The notes: generated by a model not told the origin, from the sequence alone. Counted from the first letter of the stretch, positions 43,970 to 54,593 are shown. The stretch is 64,000 nt of DNA from Comamonas testosteroni TK102 (GCF_000739375.1 NZ_CP006704.1:248001-312000), one strand, 5' to 3'. A program made the numbers and translations.

Positions 43970-44662
43970 ATGACGCAATGCCATGATTTTGCCTGCGCTT
44001 CGCCCGCGCAGCCCGCAGCCCATCTCGCCTCCGGCCCGCTGCCGCCCCCCATCCTCGATTTCTTCCACGACGTGGTCTGTGGCTGGTGCTATGTGATGTC
44101 GCCGCGCCTGCGCCAAGTGGCAGGCGAGCTGGGCTTGCGCGTACGTCAGCGCAGCTTTGTGCTGCAAGCTTCCCGCGCCGAAATGGTGGCCAGGTTTGGC
44201 TCCATGGAGCAGGCCAAGCAAACCATTCTCGGGCACTGGGAGGCCTGCGCGCAGCATGACGACACCCAGCGCATCGACATCGAAGGCATGCGCCGCGAAA
44301 GCTTCGAGTACCCCAGCGGCCTGGCCGGCGCACTGGCCTGCCAGGCGGCCCAGCTGCTGGAGGGCGACGAGGCTCACTGGAATCTGTTCGATGCCATACA
44401 GCACGCCCATATGAGTGCCCATCGCAACATAGGCGATGCCGAGGTGCTGCTGGACATCGCTACGCACACCGGCTTCGAGCGCAATGCTTTTGCACGCTGC
44501 ATGGAAAGTGCCGAGGCCTTGAACCTGGTCCGCCAGGACCTCGCACTGGCTCAGCACCTGGGCCTGCGCAGCATTCCCAGCGTCATCGCTCCGGGTCTGC
44601 CCACGCTGCAGACCCTGCCCCTGGACCTGCTGCGCGAGCGGCTGCGCACCCTGGTGGGCTAA
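43970..44662 (+). CDS. DsbA-family (FrnE-like) oxidoreductase, cytoplasmic
   Basis: 230 residues. Thioredoxin-fold start ILDFFHDVVCGWCYVMSPRL with redox pair CGWC (Cys37, Cys40), long helical insertion, and the cis-proline region GLRSIPSVIAPG. No signal peptide, so the protein should be in the cytoplasm. AAGGACAC lies 8 nt before the ATG at 43970; an earlier ATG at 43955 overlaps that site. Probably with the cyclase gene, 60 nt downstream. Substrate unknown. Confidence 0.88.
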   Translation: MTQCHDFACASPAQPAAHLASGPLPPPILDFFHDVVCGWCYVMSPRLRQVAGELGLRVRQRSFVLQASRAEMVARFGSMEQAKQTILGHWEACAQHDDTQRIDIEGMRRESFEYPSGLAGALACQAAQLLEGDEAHWNLFDAIQHAHMSAHRNIGDAEVLLDIATHTGFERNAFARCMESAEALNLVRQDLALAQHLGLRSIPSVIAPGLPTLQTLPLDLLRERLRTLVG

Positions 44663-44722
44663 GCCATTTCCTCTCACTTTCTCACTTGCGCCGCAAGGTG
44701 CACAGCTTCCTAGGAAACACTC

Positions 44723-45751
44723 ATGTACTTCTCTTTCCGCGCCCGTGTCCAGCGCTTGCCCTCCCTGTTGCTCGCGATGGCTGCAGCGTTTTCCGGCCTG
44801 GCTCATGGCCACGGTGGCCACACGCTCCCAGCCGGTGCCGGCCAGGACGTGGGCCGCAGCCCCTGGGGGCCAGGTGACGAGATCGGCCGCCTGAACCTGA
44901 TCACGCCAGCCTCGCGCGCTGCCATCCTGCAGCGCATCGCAGGTGGCCAGGTCTATGACCTCGCGACCGAGTACTACGTGGGCATGCCCAGCTGGCAGGA
45001 CGCCGGCGATCCGCACTACCAGTTCTGGATGACCCACACGCCACGCGGTACCGTGGTGGACGACCCCATGAACGTGGGCAAGAACATGAACACCACGCGC
45101 AGCTACACGGGCACGGCGTTCTCCATGTACAGCCATACCGGCACGCACATCGACGCACTCAACCACTTCGGCATACGCGGCAGGATCTGGAACGGCTTCA
45201 GCGCCGACGAGCATCTGGGCGACCGCGGCTGGCAGCGCACGGGCATAGAGAAATTCCCGCCACTGGTGGCGCGCGGCGTGCTGATTGACGTGGCTGCGGC
45301 CAAGGGCCTGGACATGCTGCCCGACCAGTACCGGATCACGCGCCAGGACCTCAGCGAGGCGCTGGCCCGCCAGAACGTGACGCTGCAAAAGGGCGATATC
45401 GTGCTGATTCGCACGGGCCGCATGAAGCTCTACGAGCAGCCCCAGGCTTATATGGCCAAGCCGCCAGGGCTGGGCCTGGATGCGGCCCGCTTTCTGGCCG
45501 AGGATGCGGGTGCCATGATCATCGGCGCCGACAATCTGAGCCTGGAGACCTTCCCCTCCGAGGTGGACGACGACTATGTGCCGCTGCACAGCTATCTGCT
45601 GGCCCAGCAGGGCATACCCATCATGGAGCTGGTGGCCCTGGACGCACTCTCGCGCGACAAGGTCTATGAGTTCGCCTTCATAGGAGGGCCGCTCAAGATC
45701 CGCGGCGGCGACGCCGCGCCGCTGCGCCCGATCGCCATTCCGGTGCGCTGA
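44723..45751 (+). CDS. Cyclase family protein (kynurenine formamidase-like), exported
   Basis: 342 residues. An N-terminal hydrophobic segment (RLPSLLLAMAAAFSGLAHG) looks like a signal peptide. The metal motif HTGTHIDALNHF gives the HxGTHxDxxxH signature, with a further conserved IIGADNLSLE. Family members hydrolyse formamides, cyclic amides or act on isatin. Here the export and the His-rich start after the signal (GHGGH) are unusual. AGGAAAC ribosome site. It ends 36 nt before the convergent cidB stop. Confidence 0.88.
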   Translation: MYFSFRARVQRLPSLLLAMAAAFSGLAHGHGGHTLPAGAGQDVGRSPWGPGDEIGRLNLITPASRAAILQRIAGGQVYDLATEYYVGMPSWQDAGDPHYQFWMTHTPRGTVVDDPMNVGKNMNTTRSYTGTAFSMYSHTGTHIDALNHFGIRGRIWNGFSADEHLGDRGWQRTGIEKFPPLVARGVLIDVAAAKGLDMLPDQYRITRQDLSEALARQNVTLQKGDIVLIRTGRMKLYEQPQAYMAKPPGLGLDAARFLAEDAGAMIIGADNLSLETFPSEVDDDYVPLHSYLLAQQGIPIMELVALDALSRDKVYEFAFIGGPLKIRGGDAAPLRPIAIPVR

Positions 45752-45787
45752 GAGCGGCGCTTGCCGAGGCCAGTCCCCGGGCGCCGC

Positions 45788-46483
45788 TCAGAAAAACAAT
45801 GTGCGCACCCAGGGTGCAGCCAGCACGTTGACGGCACCGGCAATCATCATCACCAGCGATGCCATCACGGCCTGCACCTCGCCGGCCTGGCGCGCGCGGG
45901 CGACGCCGCTGCCATGGGCGGCTCCGCCCCAGCTGGCGCCCGTGGCCAGCTTGCTGCGGATGCGGGGCAGCACACGCAGCACGGTCTCGCCCAGCAGCAT
46001 GGCACTGACACCGGTCAGCAGAACGAACAGCGCCGCCAGATCGGTGGGGCCGCCCAGCACTTTCTCGGCCTCGATCGCAAACGGTGTCGTGATGCTGCGC
46101 ACGGCCAGGCCTTTTTGCAGCGCCTCGGACAAGCCGAACATATCGGCAAACGCAATGGTGGTGGAGATGGAGACCAGGCTGGCCACGACCACGCCGGTGG
46201 CTATCGACATCCAGTGCTTGCGCAGCAGCTTGCGGTTCTCGTACAGCGGCAGTGCAAATGCCACCGTGGTGGGGCCCAGCAGCCAGACCAGCCAGTGTGT
46301 CTGGGCGATGTACTGCGGGTAGCTGACATGGGTCAGCAGCGACAGGCCGATCAGCACCATGGGGGTGGCGACTATGGGCATCAGCAACGGGTGGGGATGC
46401 TTGCGATAAAGGCGCTTGTTGACCCAGTAACAGGCCACGGTGGCCAGCAGCGACAGCAGGCCGATGACTTCATTCGACAGCAT
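45788..46483 (-). CDS. cidB: CidB/LrgB family membrane protein
   Basis: 231 residues with about six to seven hydrophobic segments. LrgB motifs: PLLMPIVATPMVLIGLSLL, LLGPTTVAFALPLYENRK, GLAVRSITTPFAIEAEK, GAAHGSGVARAR near the end. Works with the CidA-like partner encoded 3 nt upstream, in holin/antiholin-like control of autolysis or in pyruvate uptake, depending on species. Confidence 0.92.
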   Translation of the reverse strand: MLSNEVIGLLSLLATVACYWVNKRLYRKHPHPLLMPIVATPMVLIGLSLLTHVSYPQYIAQTHWLVWLLGPTTVAFALPLYENRKLLRKHWMSIATGVVVASLVSISTTIAFADMFGLSEALQKGLAVRSITTPFAIEAEKVLGGPTDLAALFVLLTGVSAMLLGETVLRVLPRIRSKLATGASWGGAAHGSGVARARQAGEVQAVMASLVMMIAGAVNVLAAPWVRTLFF

Positions 46484-46486
46484 GGC

Positions 46487-46963
46487 TTACTCCTCATCCA
46501 GGGCCGGGGCATCGCGGCTGGACTTGCGCCTTGCCAGCCACAGCTCGAAGCGGTAGACGCGATCGACCGCCAGCGCGGTCACTCCCATCACACAGGCCGT
46601 GCTGGCCACGATGACGGCCAGGATGCGCAGGCCCTGATGACGGATCAGATCGGGGTATTCGGTGACCACCAGCATGGCGGGCACAAAGAACAGCAGCATC
46701 TCGGCCAGCAGCCAGTTGGTGCCGCCTTGCAGCCAGCGCGCCTTGACCAGGCCCGAGAACAGCCCCACGGCCAGCAGGCCGAAACCGATCAGGCCGGCCG
46801 GCATGCTCCAGCCGAAATGCTGGCGCAGCACATCCATGGCAATCCAGATAGCGCTGAGCAGGCACACTTGCAGCACGGCCTTGAGTAGTTGCAAGAGAGT
46901 CTGGGCAAAAGAATGGCTGCCGCCCTGGGCGCGAGGGGTGGCAGCTTCCGGAATCTGTGACAT
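46487..46963 (-). CDS. cidA: CidA/LrgA family holin-like membrane protein
   Basis: 158 residues, four transmembrane segments after a cytosolic N-terminus. FGWSMPAGLIGFGLLAVGLF and WLLAEMLLFFVPAMLVV are the family landmarks. The start MSQIPEAAT is chosen; the longer reading has no ribosome site. Overlapping operon with cidB (3-nt gap). Divergent from a LysR gene 77 nt away, the usual cid arrangement. Confidence 0.9.
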   Translation of the reverse strand: MSQIPEAATPRAQGGSHSFAQTLLQLLKAVLQVCLLSAIWIAMDVLRQHFGWSMPAGLIGFGLLAVGLFSGLVKARWLQGGTNWLLAEMLLFFVPAMLVVTEYPDLIRHQGLRILAVIVASTACVMGVTALAVDRVYRFELWLARRKSSRDAPALDEE

Positions 46964-47040
46964 GGATGAGATTCTAGGGTTTTCACCTATATTCATAAAA
47001 TGACTTATTCTCATTTTTTCCATGCGTAAAAGGAATTGTC

Positions 47041-47955
47041 ATGGACCTGCGTGCCCTGCGTTACTTCATCGAGGTTGTGCGCCAGAACGGCTTTACCCGC
47101 GCGGCTGACGCCTTGCACGTGACCCAGCCCACCATCAGCAAGATGGTCAAGGCGCTGGAGGACGAATTCGGTGGCCGTCTGCTGCTGCGCGAAGGCCGGG
47201 GCGTGCAGCTGACCGACGCAGGTCAGGTGGTCTATGACCGCGGACTGGAGATTCTGGAGCAGGCCCAGCTGCTGCGCCGTCAGGTGGCCGAGGTGGACCA
47301 CATCACGCGCGGCGAGCTGTCCCTGGGCATCATGCCCACCACGGGGCACTACATGGCGCCGGTGATCGCACTGTTCCAGCAGCGCTATCCAGGCGTGAAT
47401 CTGCAGGTCAACGAGCAGGGCGCGCGCGCCCAGTACCAGCTGATCCAGGAAGGCAAGCTGGACATGGCGCTGGGCCTGTTCGCGGCCCCCGATCCGGCGC
47501 TGGAGCGCTACACGGTGGCGCGCCAGAAGACGCGCGTGGTGCTGCCTGCCCAGCAGGTGGCTGACCCCGGCCAGCCCATGCGCTGGAGCGATCTGCGCGA
47601 CCTGCCGTTTGTGCTCTATACCTCGGACTTTGCACTGCACGAGCATGTGCTGCAGCAATGCGAGGCGGCGGGCTTCACGCCCCAGGTCAAGCTGCAGACG
47701 CGCTACTGGGACTTCATCGGCCATCTGGTCGCGGCCCAGGTGGGTGTGGCCGTGATGTTCGAGCATGTCATCGCGCGCTACGACCCGCAGCGCGTGGCCA
47801 GCCGACCCCTGGTGGAGCCAGAGATCCCCTGGGATGTGGCGCTGATGTGGCGGCCCGGCTATCTGTCGCGCGCGGCCCAGGCCTGGCTGAACTGCGTGCG
47901 TGAGGTGTATCCACAGCCGCTGCTGGGGGCGGCTTTTCCGGATTTTCAAAACTGA
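47041..47955 (+). CDS. LysR-family regulator, probable CidR
   Basis: 304 residues. Helix-turn-helix YFIEVVRQNGFTRAADALHV and TQPTISKMVKALEDEFGGRL; effector domain from about 90 (LSLGIMPTTGHYMAPVI). Divergent from cidAB with a 77-nt AT-rich gap containing TCATAAAATGA and TTATTCTCATTTTT, room for a typical LysR site. By position it should activate cidAB in response to a weak acid. An AAAAGGAAT site precedes the ATG. Confidence 0.9.
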   Translation: MDLRALRYFIEVVRQNGFTRAADALHVTQPTISKMVKALEDEFGGRLLLREGRGVQLTDAGQVVYDRGLEILEQAQLLRRQVAEVDHITRGELSLGIMPTTGHYMAPVIALFQQRYPGVNLQVNEQGARAQYQLIQEGKLDMALGLFAAPDPALERYTVARQKTRVVLPAQQVADPGQPMRWSDLRDLPFVLYTSDFALHEHVLQQCEAAGFTPQVKLQTRYWDFIGHLVAAQVGVAVMFEHVIARYDPQRVASRPLVEPEIPWDVALMWRPGYLSRAAQAWLNCVREVYPQPLLGAAFPDFQN

Positions 47956-48000
47956 TAGCTGTATTCTTATGTCCAGTAAGCGATGCAAGGCTTTTTGATG
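47944..48000 (+). repeat. Intergenic repeat family 2 copy
   Basis: CAAAACTGATAGCTGTATTC then TAAGCGATGCAAGG and CTTTTTGATG; it overlaps the very end of the LysR gene. Confidence 0.65.
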
Positions 48001-48040
48001 CTTGATGTCAGTCCCGGCCTTTGTTGCTAAGCTCGCAGCC

Positions 48041-48670
48041 ATGCCTCGCCCGTTCTCTTCCCATCGCTCCAGCAACTTGCGCCGCAGCACTGCGGTGCGC
48101 CAGCCCGCGCCCCGGCCCGAGGTCACGCGCCTGCTGTGCTTTCACAAGCCCTATGGGGTGCTGAGCCAGTTCACGCCCGAGGGCAAATGGCAGGGCCTCA
48201 AGGACTGGATCGATGCGCCCGGTGTCTATGTGGCGGGCCGGCTCGATGCCGACAGCGAAGGCCTGCTGCTGCTGACCAATGACGGCCAGTTGCAGGCTCG
48301 CATTGCCGATCCGCGCCACAAGATGGAGAAGACCTACTGGGTGCAGGTCGAAGGCGTGCCCGACGAAGCCGCGCTGCAGCGCCTGCGCGACGGCGTCGAA
48401 TTGAGCGACGGCAAGACCCTGCCCGCGAGGGCCCGCCTGATAGAACCCCAGCCCAGCATGTGGCCGCGCAACCCGCCGATTCGCGTGCGCCAGAACATTC
48501 CCGATTGCTGGATCGAGCTCATCATCCGCGAGGGCAAGAACCGCCAGGTGCGCCGCATGACCGCTGCCGTCGGCCATCCCACGCTGCGCCTGGTGCGCAT
48601 GGCCGTGGGGCCTTACTCGATCGAAGGGCTGGAGCCCGGCCAGTGGCTGGATGTGCTGCCGGTCGTTTAG
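48041..48670 (+). CDS. rluE: 23S rRNA pseudouridine synthase E (RluE-like)
   Basis: 209 residues, RsuA/RluB/E/F family without an S4 domain. Catalytic Asp in VAGRLDADSEGLLLLT; the second motif MEKTYWVQVEGVPDE; the C-terminal KNRQVRRMTAAVGHPTLRL. RluE modifies U2457 of 23S rRNA in E. coli. The start MPRPFSSHRSS is chosen over an open extension of 13 codons. Its stop overlaps the convergent membrane-protein gene's stop by 4 nt. Confidence 0.9.
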   Translation: MPRPFSSHRSSNLRRSTAVRQPAPRPEVTRLLCFHKPYGVLSQFTPEGKWQGLKDWIDAPGVYVAGRLDADSEGLLLLTNDGQLQARIADPRHKMEKTYWVQVEGVPDEAALQRLRDGVELSDGKTLPARARLIEPQPSMWPRNPPIRVRQNIPDCWIELIIREGKNRQVRRMTAAVGHPTLRLVRMAVGPYSIEGLEPGQWLDVLPVV

Positions 48671-49752
48671 CGCAAGGTATCGAGCCGCTGCAGCTCATCT
48701 TCATCTTCGGGCAGGGCAAATGCCTGCCAGCGCGGCAGAGCCGGCCAGGGGCGAAAGCGAATCCAGCCCACTTGCACCTCCTGCAGATTGCCCTGCAGTA
48801 CTGCAAGAGCGGGATTCAGTTCGGACTGGCGAGTCCGCACGCAGTCGCGCAGCGATTGCATGGCTTGCTGGCCGCGTCCGAGAAAGCGCTGCCTGCCCCA
48901 CCAATCGGGGGATGGTTGGCACTGGGCATAGGCCAGTGGCAGGCTGCCGACTTCTCCTTGCACCACGGAAACCAGGGCCTGCAGGTGCATATTGAGCTGT
49001 TCCTGGGGCATCAGACCCGCCAGTTGCAGCTCCAGCGCATCCCCATGAAAACGATAGCGTGCGGGTAGCGCAGCGCTGAGGGTATAGCTGCTGCCGCTGC
49101 GCGAGCGGGCACGGTGACTGAGGACGCGGCTGCCTTGCTCCAGCAATGGGCGCACCAGTTGCAGCAAGGCCTGCTGCTGCTCGGCATTGTGATGCCTCAG
49201 GGGGATGCGCAGCCGCGTGCTGTCATAGCCCCGCCATTGCTCGCGCCAGACCATCCAGCCTGCCGTATGCGGTACGAAGAAAATCAGGGTGACCACGCAC
49301 AACATGGGCACAATGCCTGTCGCCAGTGACCAGGCCGCCCGGATCTCGGCGGCGGCAGCGGCATCCTCGCCCAGGCTGACGAGATTGCCGCTCAGCTTGA
49401 TGAGCGTTGCAAGACTGATGGCAAATACCAGACCACAGACCAGAGAAAGCTGCTCGGGCGAGTAAAGGCGGTCGGGAAGATGAATCAGGGTGGTCAGCGC
49501 GGCGGCGCATCCCAGCAGCACCACGGCTGCGGACAGCAGATAAAACAGGGCTCCAGGGGCCTGCTGCTGGAGATCGAGGGCCGGGTTTTGTTCGAGCTTG
49601 TGTAGCCATTGCCTGTGGCGCCACCGGCGCAGCGGCTGCCATAGCAGGGCGCTGACCGCCAGGCCGGCGAGCATGCTGATGAGCAGCGCCGAAAAAGCCC
49701 ATAGCAGCAAGGCTGCCAGCAACAAGAAAACCAGTCCGACCAGCCAGTTCAT
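48667..49752 (-). CDS. Hypothetical multi-pass membrane protein
   Basis: 361 residues, family not recognised. Two hydrophobic segments in the first 45 residues (LVGLVFLLLAALLLWAFSAL), then GALFYLLSAAVVLLGCAAAL, LSLVCGLVFAISLATLIKL and LATGIVPMLCVVTLIFFVP, giving about five helices in the first half, and a soluble C-terminal half with a Trp-rich stretch (VGWIRFRPWPALPRW) and acidic end. It lies between rluE and a secreted protein gene. Function unknown. Confidence 0.75.
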   Translation of the reverse strand: MNWLVGLVFLLLAALLLWAFSALLISMLAGLAVSALLWQPLRRWRHRQWLHKLEQNPALDLQQQAPGALFYLLSAAVVLLGCAAALTTLIHLPDRLYSPEQLSLVCGLVFAISLATLIKLSGNLVSLGEDAAAAAEIRAAWSLATGIVPMLCVVTLIFFVPHTAGWMVWREQWRGYDSTRLRIPLRHHNAEQQQALLQLVRPLLEQGSRVLSHRARSRSGSSYTLSAALPARYRFHGDALELQLAGLMPQEQLNMHLQALVSVVQGEVGSLPLAYAQCQPSPDWWGRQRFLGRGQQAMQSLRDCVRTRQSELNPALAVLQGNLQEVQVGWIRFRPWPALPRWQAFALPEDEDELQRLDTLR

Positions 49753-49765
49753 GCCCGCGATTGTC

Positions 49766-49820
49766 CTTTTAAATTGATAGCTGCTTGCGATTGATAGGCA
49801 GGCGTTTGAGTCTGTTCTAC
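49766..49820 (+). repeat. Intergenic repeat family 2 copy
   Basis: AAATTGATAGCTGCTTGCGA followed by GGCAGGCGTTTGAG. It lies between the membrane-protein start and the terminator of the next gene. Confidence 0.7.
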
Positions 49821-49823
49821 ATG

Positions 49824-49857
49824 AAAAAAAGCGCTGCCTGCAAACGCAGGTCAGCGC
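49824..49857 (-). terminator. Rho-independent terminator of the secreted Ala/Pro-rich protein gene
   Basis: GCGCTG(A)CCTGC stem with GCAGG CAGCGC (49831-49857) followed by seven T on the minus strand, 20 nt past the stop. Confidence 0.88.
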
Positions 49858-49877
49858 GATGCTTGCAGGCTGCGGGA

Positions 49878-50240
49878 TCAGCTGCAGCTTTTGTTGTTGG
49901 CGCCGTGCATGCCGGCGGCCTTGGCATCGGCTTCGCTCATGTACTTGCCGTTCTTGGTCGTACCGTAGAAACGGGTGCCGGGGCAGTGATAGATCTTGCT
50001 GTCCTCATTGGCCCAGACCTTGCCTGCCCCGCCGCCAGGTGCTGCGGTCGTGGCCGGCTTGGCGCCTGCAGCCCCTGGTGCCGGTGCCGCCTTCGCGGCT
50101 GGTGCTGCCGCCGGCTTAGCGGGCATGGGGGCTGTTTTGGCGGCCGGAGCAGCAGGAGCTGCTGCCGGAGCCTGGGCCAGGCTGGGCAATGTGCCGCTGA
50201 CCAGGGCTGAAGCCAGGCAAATTTTCCATAAATTGCGCAT
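49878..50240 (-). CDS. Small secreted protein with Ala/Pro-rich linker and a [10 protein letters not shown] domain
   Basis: 120 residues. Signal peptide [20 protein letters not shown] ending LAQA, then a low-complexity stretch of about 50 residues made of A, P, K and G, then a compact domain with [34 protein letters not shown] and a terminal CS. The same small domain is seen in other proteobacterial exported proteins, but I know of no assigned function; two cysteines could pair. GGAGGGA precedes the ATG. Confidence 0.8.
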   Translation of the reverse strand: MRNLWKICLASALVSGTLPSLAQAPAAAPAAPAAKTAPMPAKPAAAPAAKAAPAPGAAGAKPATTAAPGGGAGKVWANEDSKIYHCPGTRFYGTTKNGKYMSEADAKAAGMHGANNKSCS

Positions 50241-50332
50241 ACGAACTCCCTCCAACAGATGTGATGTCACAAGGCGTGACAAGCGCATGCTGCTACGGAA
50301 GACCCGATCCCGCAAGCGTCGGCCGTCAGGCT

Positions 50333-50971
50333 TCAGGTCCCGCTGACATAAGGGTTCAGCTTGCGCTCGCGGCCGAAGCTGCTTTCTGGGCCATGGCCGG
50401 GGATGAAGATCGTCTGGTCGCCCATGGGCCACAGACGCTGCACGATGGAGTCGATCAGCTGCTGATGGTTGCCCTGGGGGAAGTCCGTGCGGCCTATGCT
50501 GCCGGCAAACAGCACATCGCCGACAAAGGCGCGGTCGATCTGCGGCGAGTGGAAGACCACATGGCCGGGCGTGTGGCCGGGGCAGTGGCGCACGTTCAGC
50601 GTTTCCTGGCCGATGGTCACGGTGTCGCCGTCATGCAGCCAGCGCGTGGGCACAAAGGGGTCGGAGTGGGGAAAGCCGAACATGGCGCCTTGCTGGGGCA
50701 GGCCGTCGATCCAGAATTGATCGCCCTCATGCGGGCCGATGATGGGCAAGGCGTGCTTGGCCGCCAGCTCGCTGGTGCCTCCGGCATGGTCGATATGGGC
50801 GTGGGTGATCCAGATGGCCTTGAGATTCAGGCCCAGGCGCTCCGCCTCCCACTCGATCTGCTCGATATCACCACCGGGGTCGATGACGGCCGCATCCATG
50901 GTCTGGTCGCACCAGACGAGAGAGCAGTTCTGTTGAAAGGCGGTGACGGGGACGGTGTGATATTGCAACAT
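50333..50971 (-). CDS. MBL-fold metallohydrolase (YcbL/glyoxalase II-like)
   Basis: 212 residues. Metal motif [11 protein letters not shown] (HxHxDH), then [34 protein letters not shown], and [14 protein letters not shown]. The length and motifs match YcbL-type hydroxyacylglutathione hydrolases lacking the C-terminal domain. The start [12 protein letters not shown] is chosen; the extra upstream codons look non-native. Cytoplasmic. Substrate probably a glutathione thioester. Confidence 0.9.
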   Translation of the reverse strand: MLQYHTVPVTAFQQNCSLVWCDQTMDAAVIDPGGDIEQIEWEAERLGLNLKAIWITHAHIDHAGGTSELAAKHALPIIGPHEGDQFWIDGLPQQGAMFGFPHSDPFVPTRWLHDGDTVTIGQETLNVRHCPGHTPGHVVFHSPQIDRAFVGDVLFAGSIGRTDFPQGNHQQLIDSIVQRLWPMGDQTIFIPGHGPESSFGRERKLNPYVSGT

Positions 50972-51313
50972 GGGTGACTTGTATTTTTCGGGCGTTTGCG
51001 TAGTCTCGCGGTCAGCGAACCCCGCAAGCATGACACGGCATGACACGCGCATCAAAAATGCCCGCTCAGATTCTGGCGTCATCCCTCATTTGAGCTAGCA
51101 TGGATGCGAGTGCCCCATTTTGGTGCGGGCTGCTAAAACGTATTTGTGCTGCAAGGCAGCGGGCAGTCGCTTCATGGGAAGCGGCCCGACACAGTTTCAA
51201 GATCGTTCAGGCCGTGCCCATGCCCATGCAATACAAGTTCCTCCCACGGGCAGGAATGGCAGGGGACGGGTCGGTCTGGAGGAAAACCGTTTTCAAACTC
51301 CAGGAGACTCTGC
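50972..51313 (+). promoter_or_regulatory. Intergenic region upstream of pntA
   Basis: 342 nt. The ribosome site CAGGAGACTC is at the pntA end. I saw no operator-like palindrome, RNA gene or coding unit, and did not identify a convincing promoter. Confidence 0.4.
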
Positions 51314-52978
51314 ATGTCTACCTCTTCCAACCAGCCGAGCGGCGCTGACGCCCAGCGTGGTGACGCCCAGCGCTCTGGCGCCCAACGCTCTGGCGCCCAA
51401 CGCATCGGCATCCCGCGGGAAACATTTCCGCTGGAAAAGCGTGTGGCCACCGTACCCGATGTGGTTGAAAAACTCGTCAAGCTGGGTTTTTCGGTCGCCA
51501 TCGAATCGGGCGCTGGCGATGCCGCCAACTTCAGCGACGAGGCCTACCGGGCCGCGGGGGCCGAAGTCCTGCCCACGGCCGCAGCGCTCTGGGCTGGCGC
51601 CGACATCATCTTCAAGGTGAGGCCGCCCACTCAGGAGGAGGTAGCCTTGATGCGCGAAGGCCAGATCCTGATCGACTTCATCTGGCCGGCCCAGAACCCC
51701 GACCTGATGCAGCAGCTGGAGGCCCGGAAAGTGACTGTGCTGGCGATCGATGCGCTGCCCCGCACGCTTAGCCGCGCGCAGAAGATGGATGCGCTGACTT
51801 CGATGGCTGGCGTCTCTGGCTACCGCGCCGTGATCGAGGCCGCCAACGCCTTTGGTCGCTATTTCAATGGCCAGATCACGGCGGCAGGCAAGGTACCACC
51901 CGCCAAGGTCTTCATTGCTGGCGCTGGCGTGGCCGGCCTGTCGGCCATCGGCACGGCCGCCAACCTGGGCGCCATCGTGCGCGCCAATGACACGCGTGCC
52001 GAGGTGGCCGATCAGGTCACTTCGCTGGGCGGCGAGTTCGTCAAGGTCGATTACGAAGAAGACGGTGCTGGCGGCGGTGGCTATGCCAAGGTGATGAGCG
52101 AGGGCTTCCAGGCCGCGCAGCGCCAGATGTATGCCCAGCAGGCCAGGGAGGCCGACATCATCATCACCACCGCGCTGATTCCCGGAAAACCGGCGCCCAA
52201 GCTGATCACGGCCGAGATGGTGCAGAGCATGAAGCCCGGCAGCGTGATCGTCGACATGGCGGCCGAGCAGGGCGGCAACTGCGAGCTGACCGTGCCCAAT
52301 GAGGCCGTGGTGCGCCACGGCGTGACCATCATCGGCTACACCGACCTCGCATCGCGCCTGGCCAAGCAGTCGTCAACGCTGTATGCGACCAATCTGCTGC
52401 GCCTGACGGAAGAGCTGTGCAAGGCCAAGGATGGCGTGGCCGTGGTGAATATGGAGGACGATGCGATTCGAGGCCTGACGGTTGTCAAGGACGGCGAAAT
52501 CACCTGGCCTGCTCCGCCCATTGCCCAGGCACCCAAGCCAGCCCCCAAGCCCGCTGCGGCGGTGGTGGAGCAGAAGAAAGGCGGCCATGGCCACGGCGCT
52601 GCCGGACCGCTGCCGGCCAAGACCTTGGCCATTATTTTTGCGATTGCTGCCGTGGCCTTCTGGTTCATCGGCGCCTATGCGCCAGCGGCCTTCCTGGGGC
52701 ACTTCACGGTGTTCGTGCTGGCCTGTTTCATCGGCTACATGGTGGTGTGGAATGTGACGCCTGCACTGCACACGCCGCTGATGAGCGTGACGAACGCCAT
52801 CTCCAGCATCATCGCCATTGGCGCGCTGGTGCAGATTGCGCCGCCGGGCACGGCAGGCACGGGCCGTCCGGATGAACTGATTCGCTGGCTGGCCTTTGCC
52901 GCGCTTGTGTTGACTGCAGTCAATATGTTTGGCGGCTTTGCCGTGACACGCCGCATGCTGGCCATGTTCCGCAAATAA
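51314..52978 (+). CDS. pntA: Proton-translocating NAD(P) transhydrogenase subunit alpha
   Basis: 554 residues. Domain I (NAD-binding) starts at IGIPRETFPLEKRVATVPDV and includes TSMAGVSGYRAVIEAA, VFIAGAGVAGLSAIGTAANL; the membrane part of four helices follows a Pro/Lys/Ala linker and GGHGHG. It is longer than E. coli PntA (about 510) because of an N-terminal extension with four copies of a five-residue repeat ending AQR (residues 11-30). It pairs with PntB, 27 nt downstream, to make NADPH from NADH using the proton gradient. Confidence 0.95.
   Translation: MSTSSNQPSGADAQRGDAQRSGAQRSGAQRIGIPRETFPLEKRVATVPDVVEKLVKLGFSVAIESGAGDAANFSDEAYRAAGAEVLPTAAALWAGADIIFKVRPPTQEEVALMREGQILIDFIWPAQNPDLMQQLEARKVTVLAIDALPRTLSRAQKMDALTSMAGVSGYRAVIEAANAFGRYFNGQITAAGKVPPAKVFIAGAGVAGLSAIGTAANLGAIVRANDTRAEVADQVTSLGGEFVKVDYEEDGAGGGGYAKVMSEGFQAAQRQMYAQQAREADIIITTALIPGKPAPKLITAEMVQSMKPGSVIVDMAAEQGGNCELTVPNEAVVRHGVTIIGYTDLASRLAKQSSTLYATNLLRLTEELCKAKDGVAVVNMEDDAIRGLTVVKDGEITWPAPPIAQAPKPAPKPAAAVVEQKKGGHGHGAAGPLPAKTLAIIFAIAAVAFWFIGAYAPAAFLGHFTVFVLACFIGYMVVWNVTPALHTPLMSVTNAISSIIAIGALVQIAPPGTAGTGRPDELIRWLAFAALVLTAVNMFGGFAVTRRMLAMFRK
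51344..51403 (+). repeat. Four tandem 15-bp repeats in the 5' end of pntA
   Basis: Units at 51344, 51359, 51374 and 51389; the last two are identical (TCTGGCGCCCAACGC), the first two share GTGACGCCCAGCG-type sequence. They encode AD/GD/SG/SG followed by AQR, in frame. Confidence 0.9.
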
Positions 52979-53005
52979 GAAGAACGAGCACAAGAGAGAA
53001 ACACC

Positions 53006-54421
<1,416 letters not shown>

Positions 54422-54556
54422 TGAAATGGGGCGACTGCCCCTGATGCGATCCTCTGCAGCCATGCAATGCGGGAGGAGGCCATCCTGTGCCGGGCGTCCC
54501 CGCCGCGAGGCGGCTCCTGCCCTGCGTGCGGGGCTTGCAGCCTGGGTCTGTCCCTG

Positions 54557-54590
54557 AAATGCCTGCGGTGTTCGGCCGCAGGCATTTTGT
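54557..54590. terminator. Terminator between pntB and the LysE gene
   Basis: AAATGCCTGCGG and its exact complement CCGCAGGCATTT around a 7-nt loop, followed by TTGTCTTT on the plus strand; lies 135 nt past pntB and right after the LysE stop on the other strand. Confidence 0.88.
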
Positions 54591-54593
54591 CTT

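Noticed and set aside
45761..46888. 375-residue plus-strand frame rich in Q, H and G
   Set aside because: Antisense to cidA and cidB; composition typical of a reverse reading frame and no ribosome site.
51344..51403. Short tandem repeats as a possible CRISPR or VNTR locus
   Set aside because: Units are 15 bp, directly abutting without spacers, and lie in frame inside pntA.
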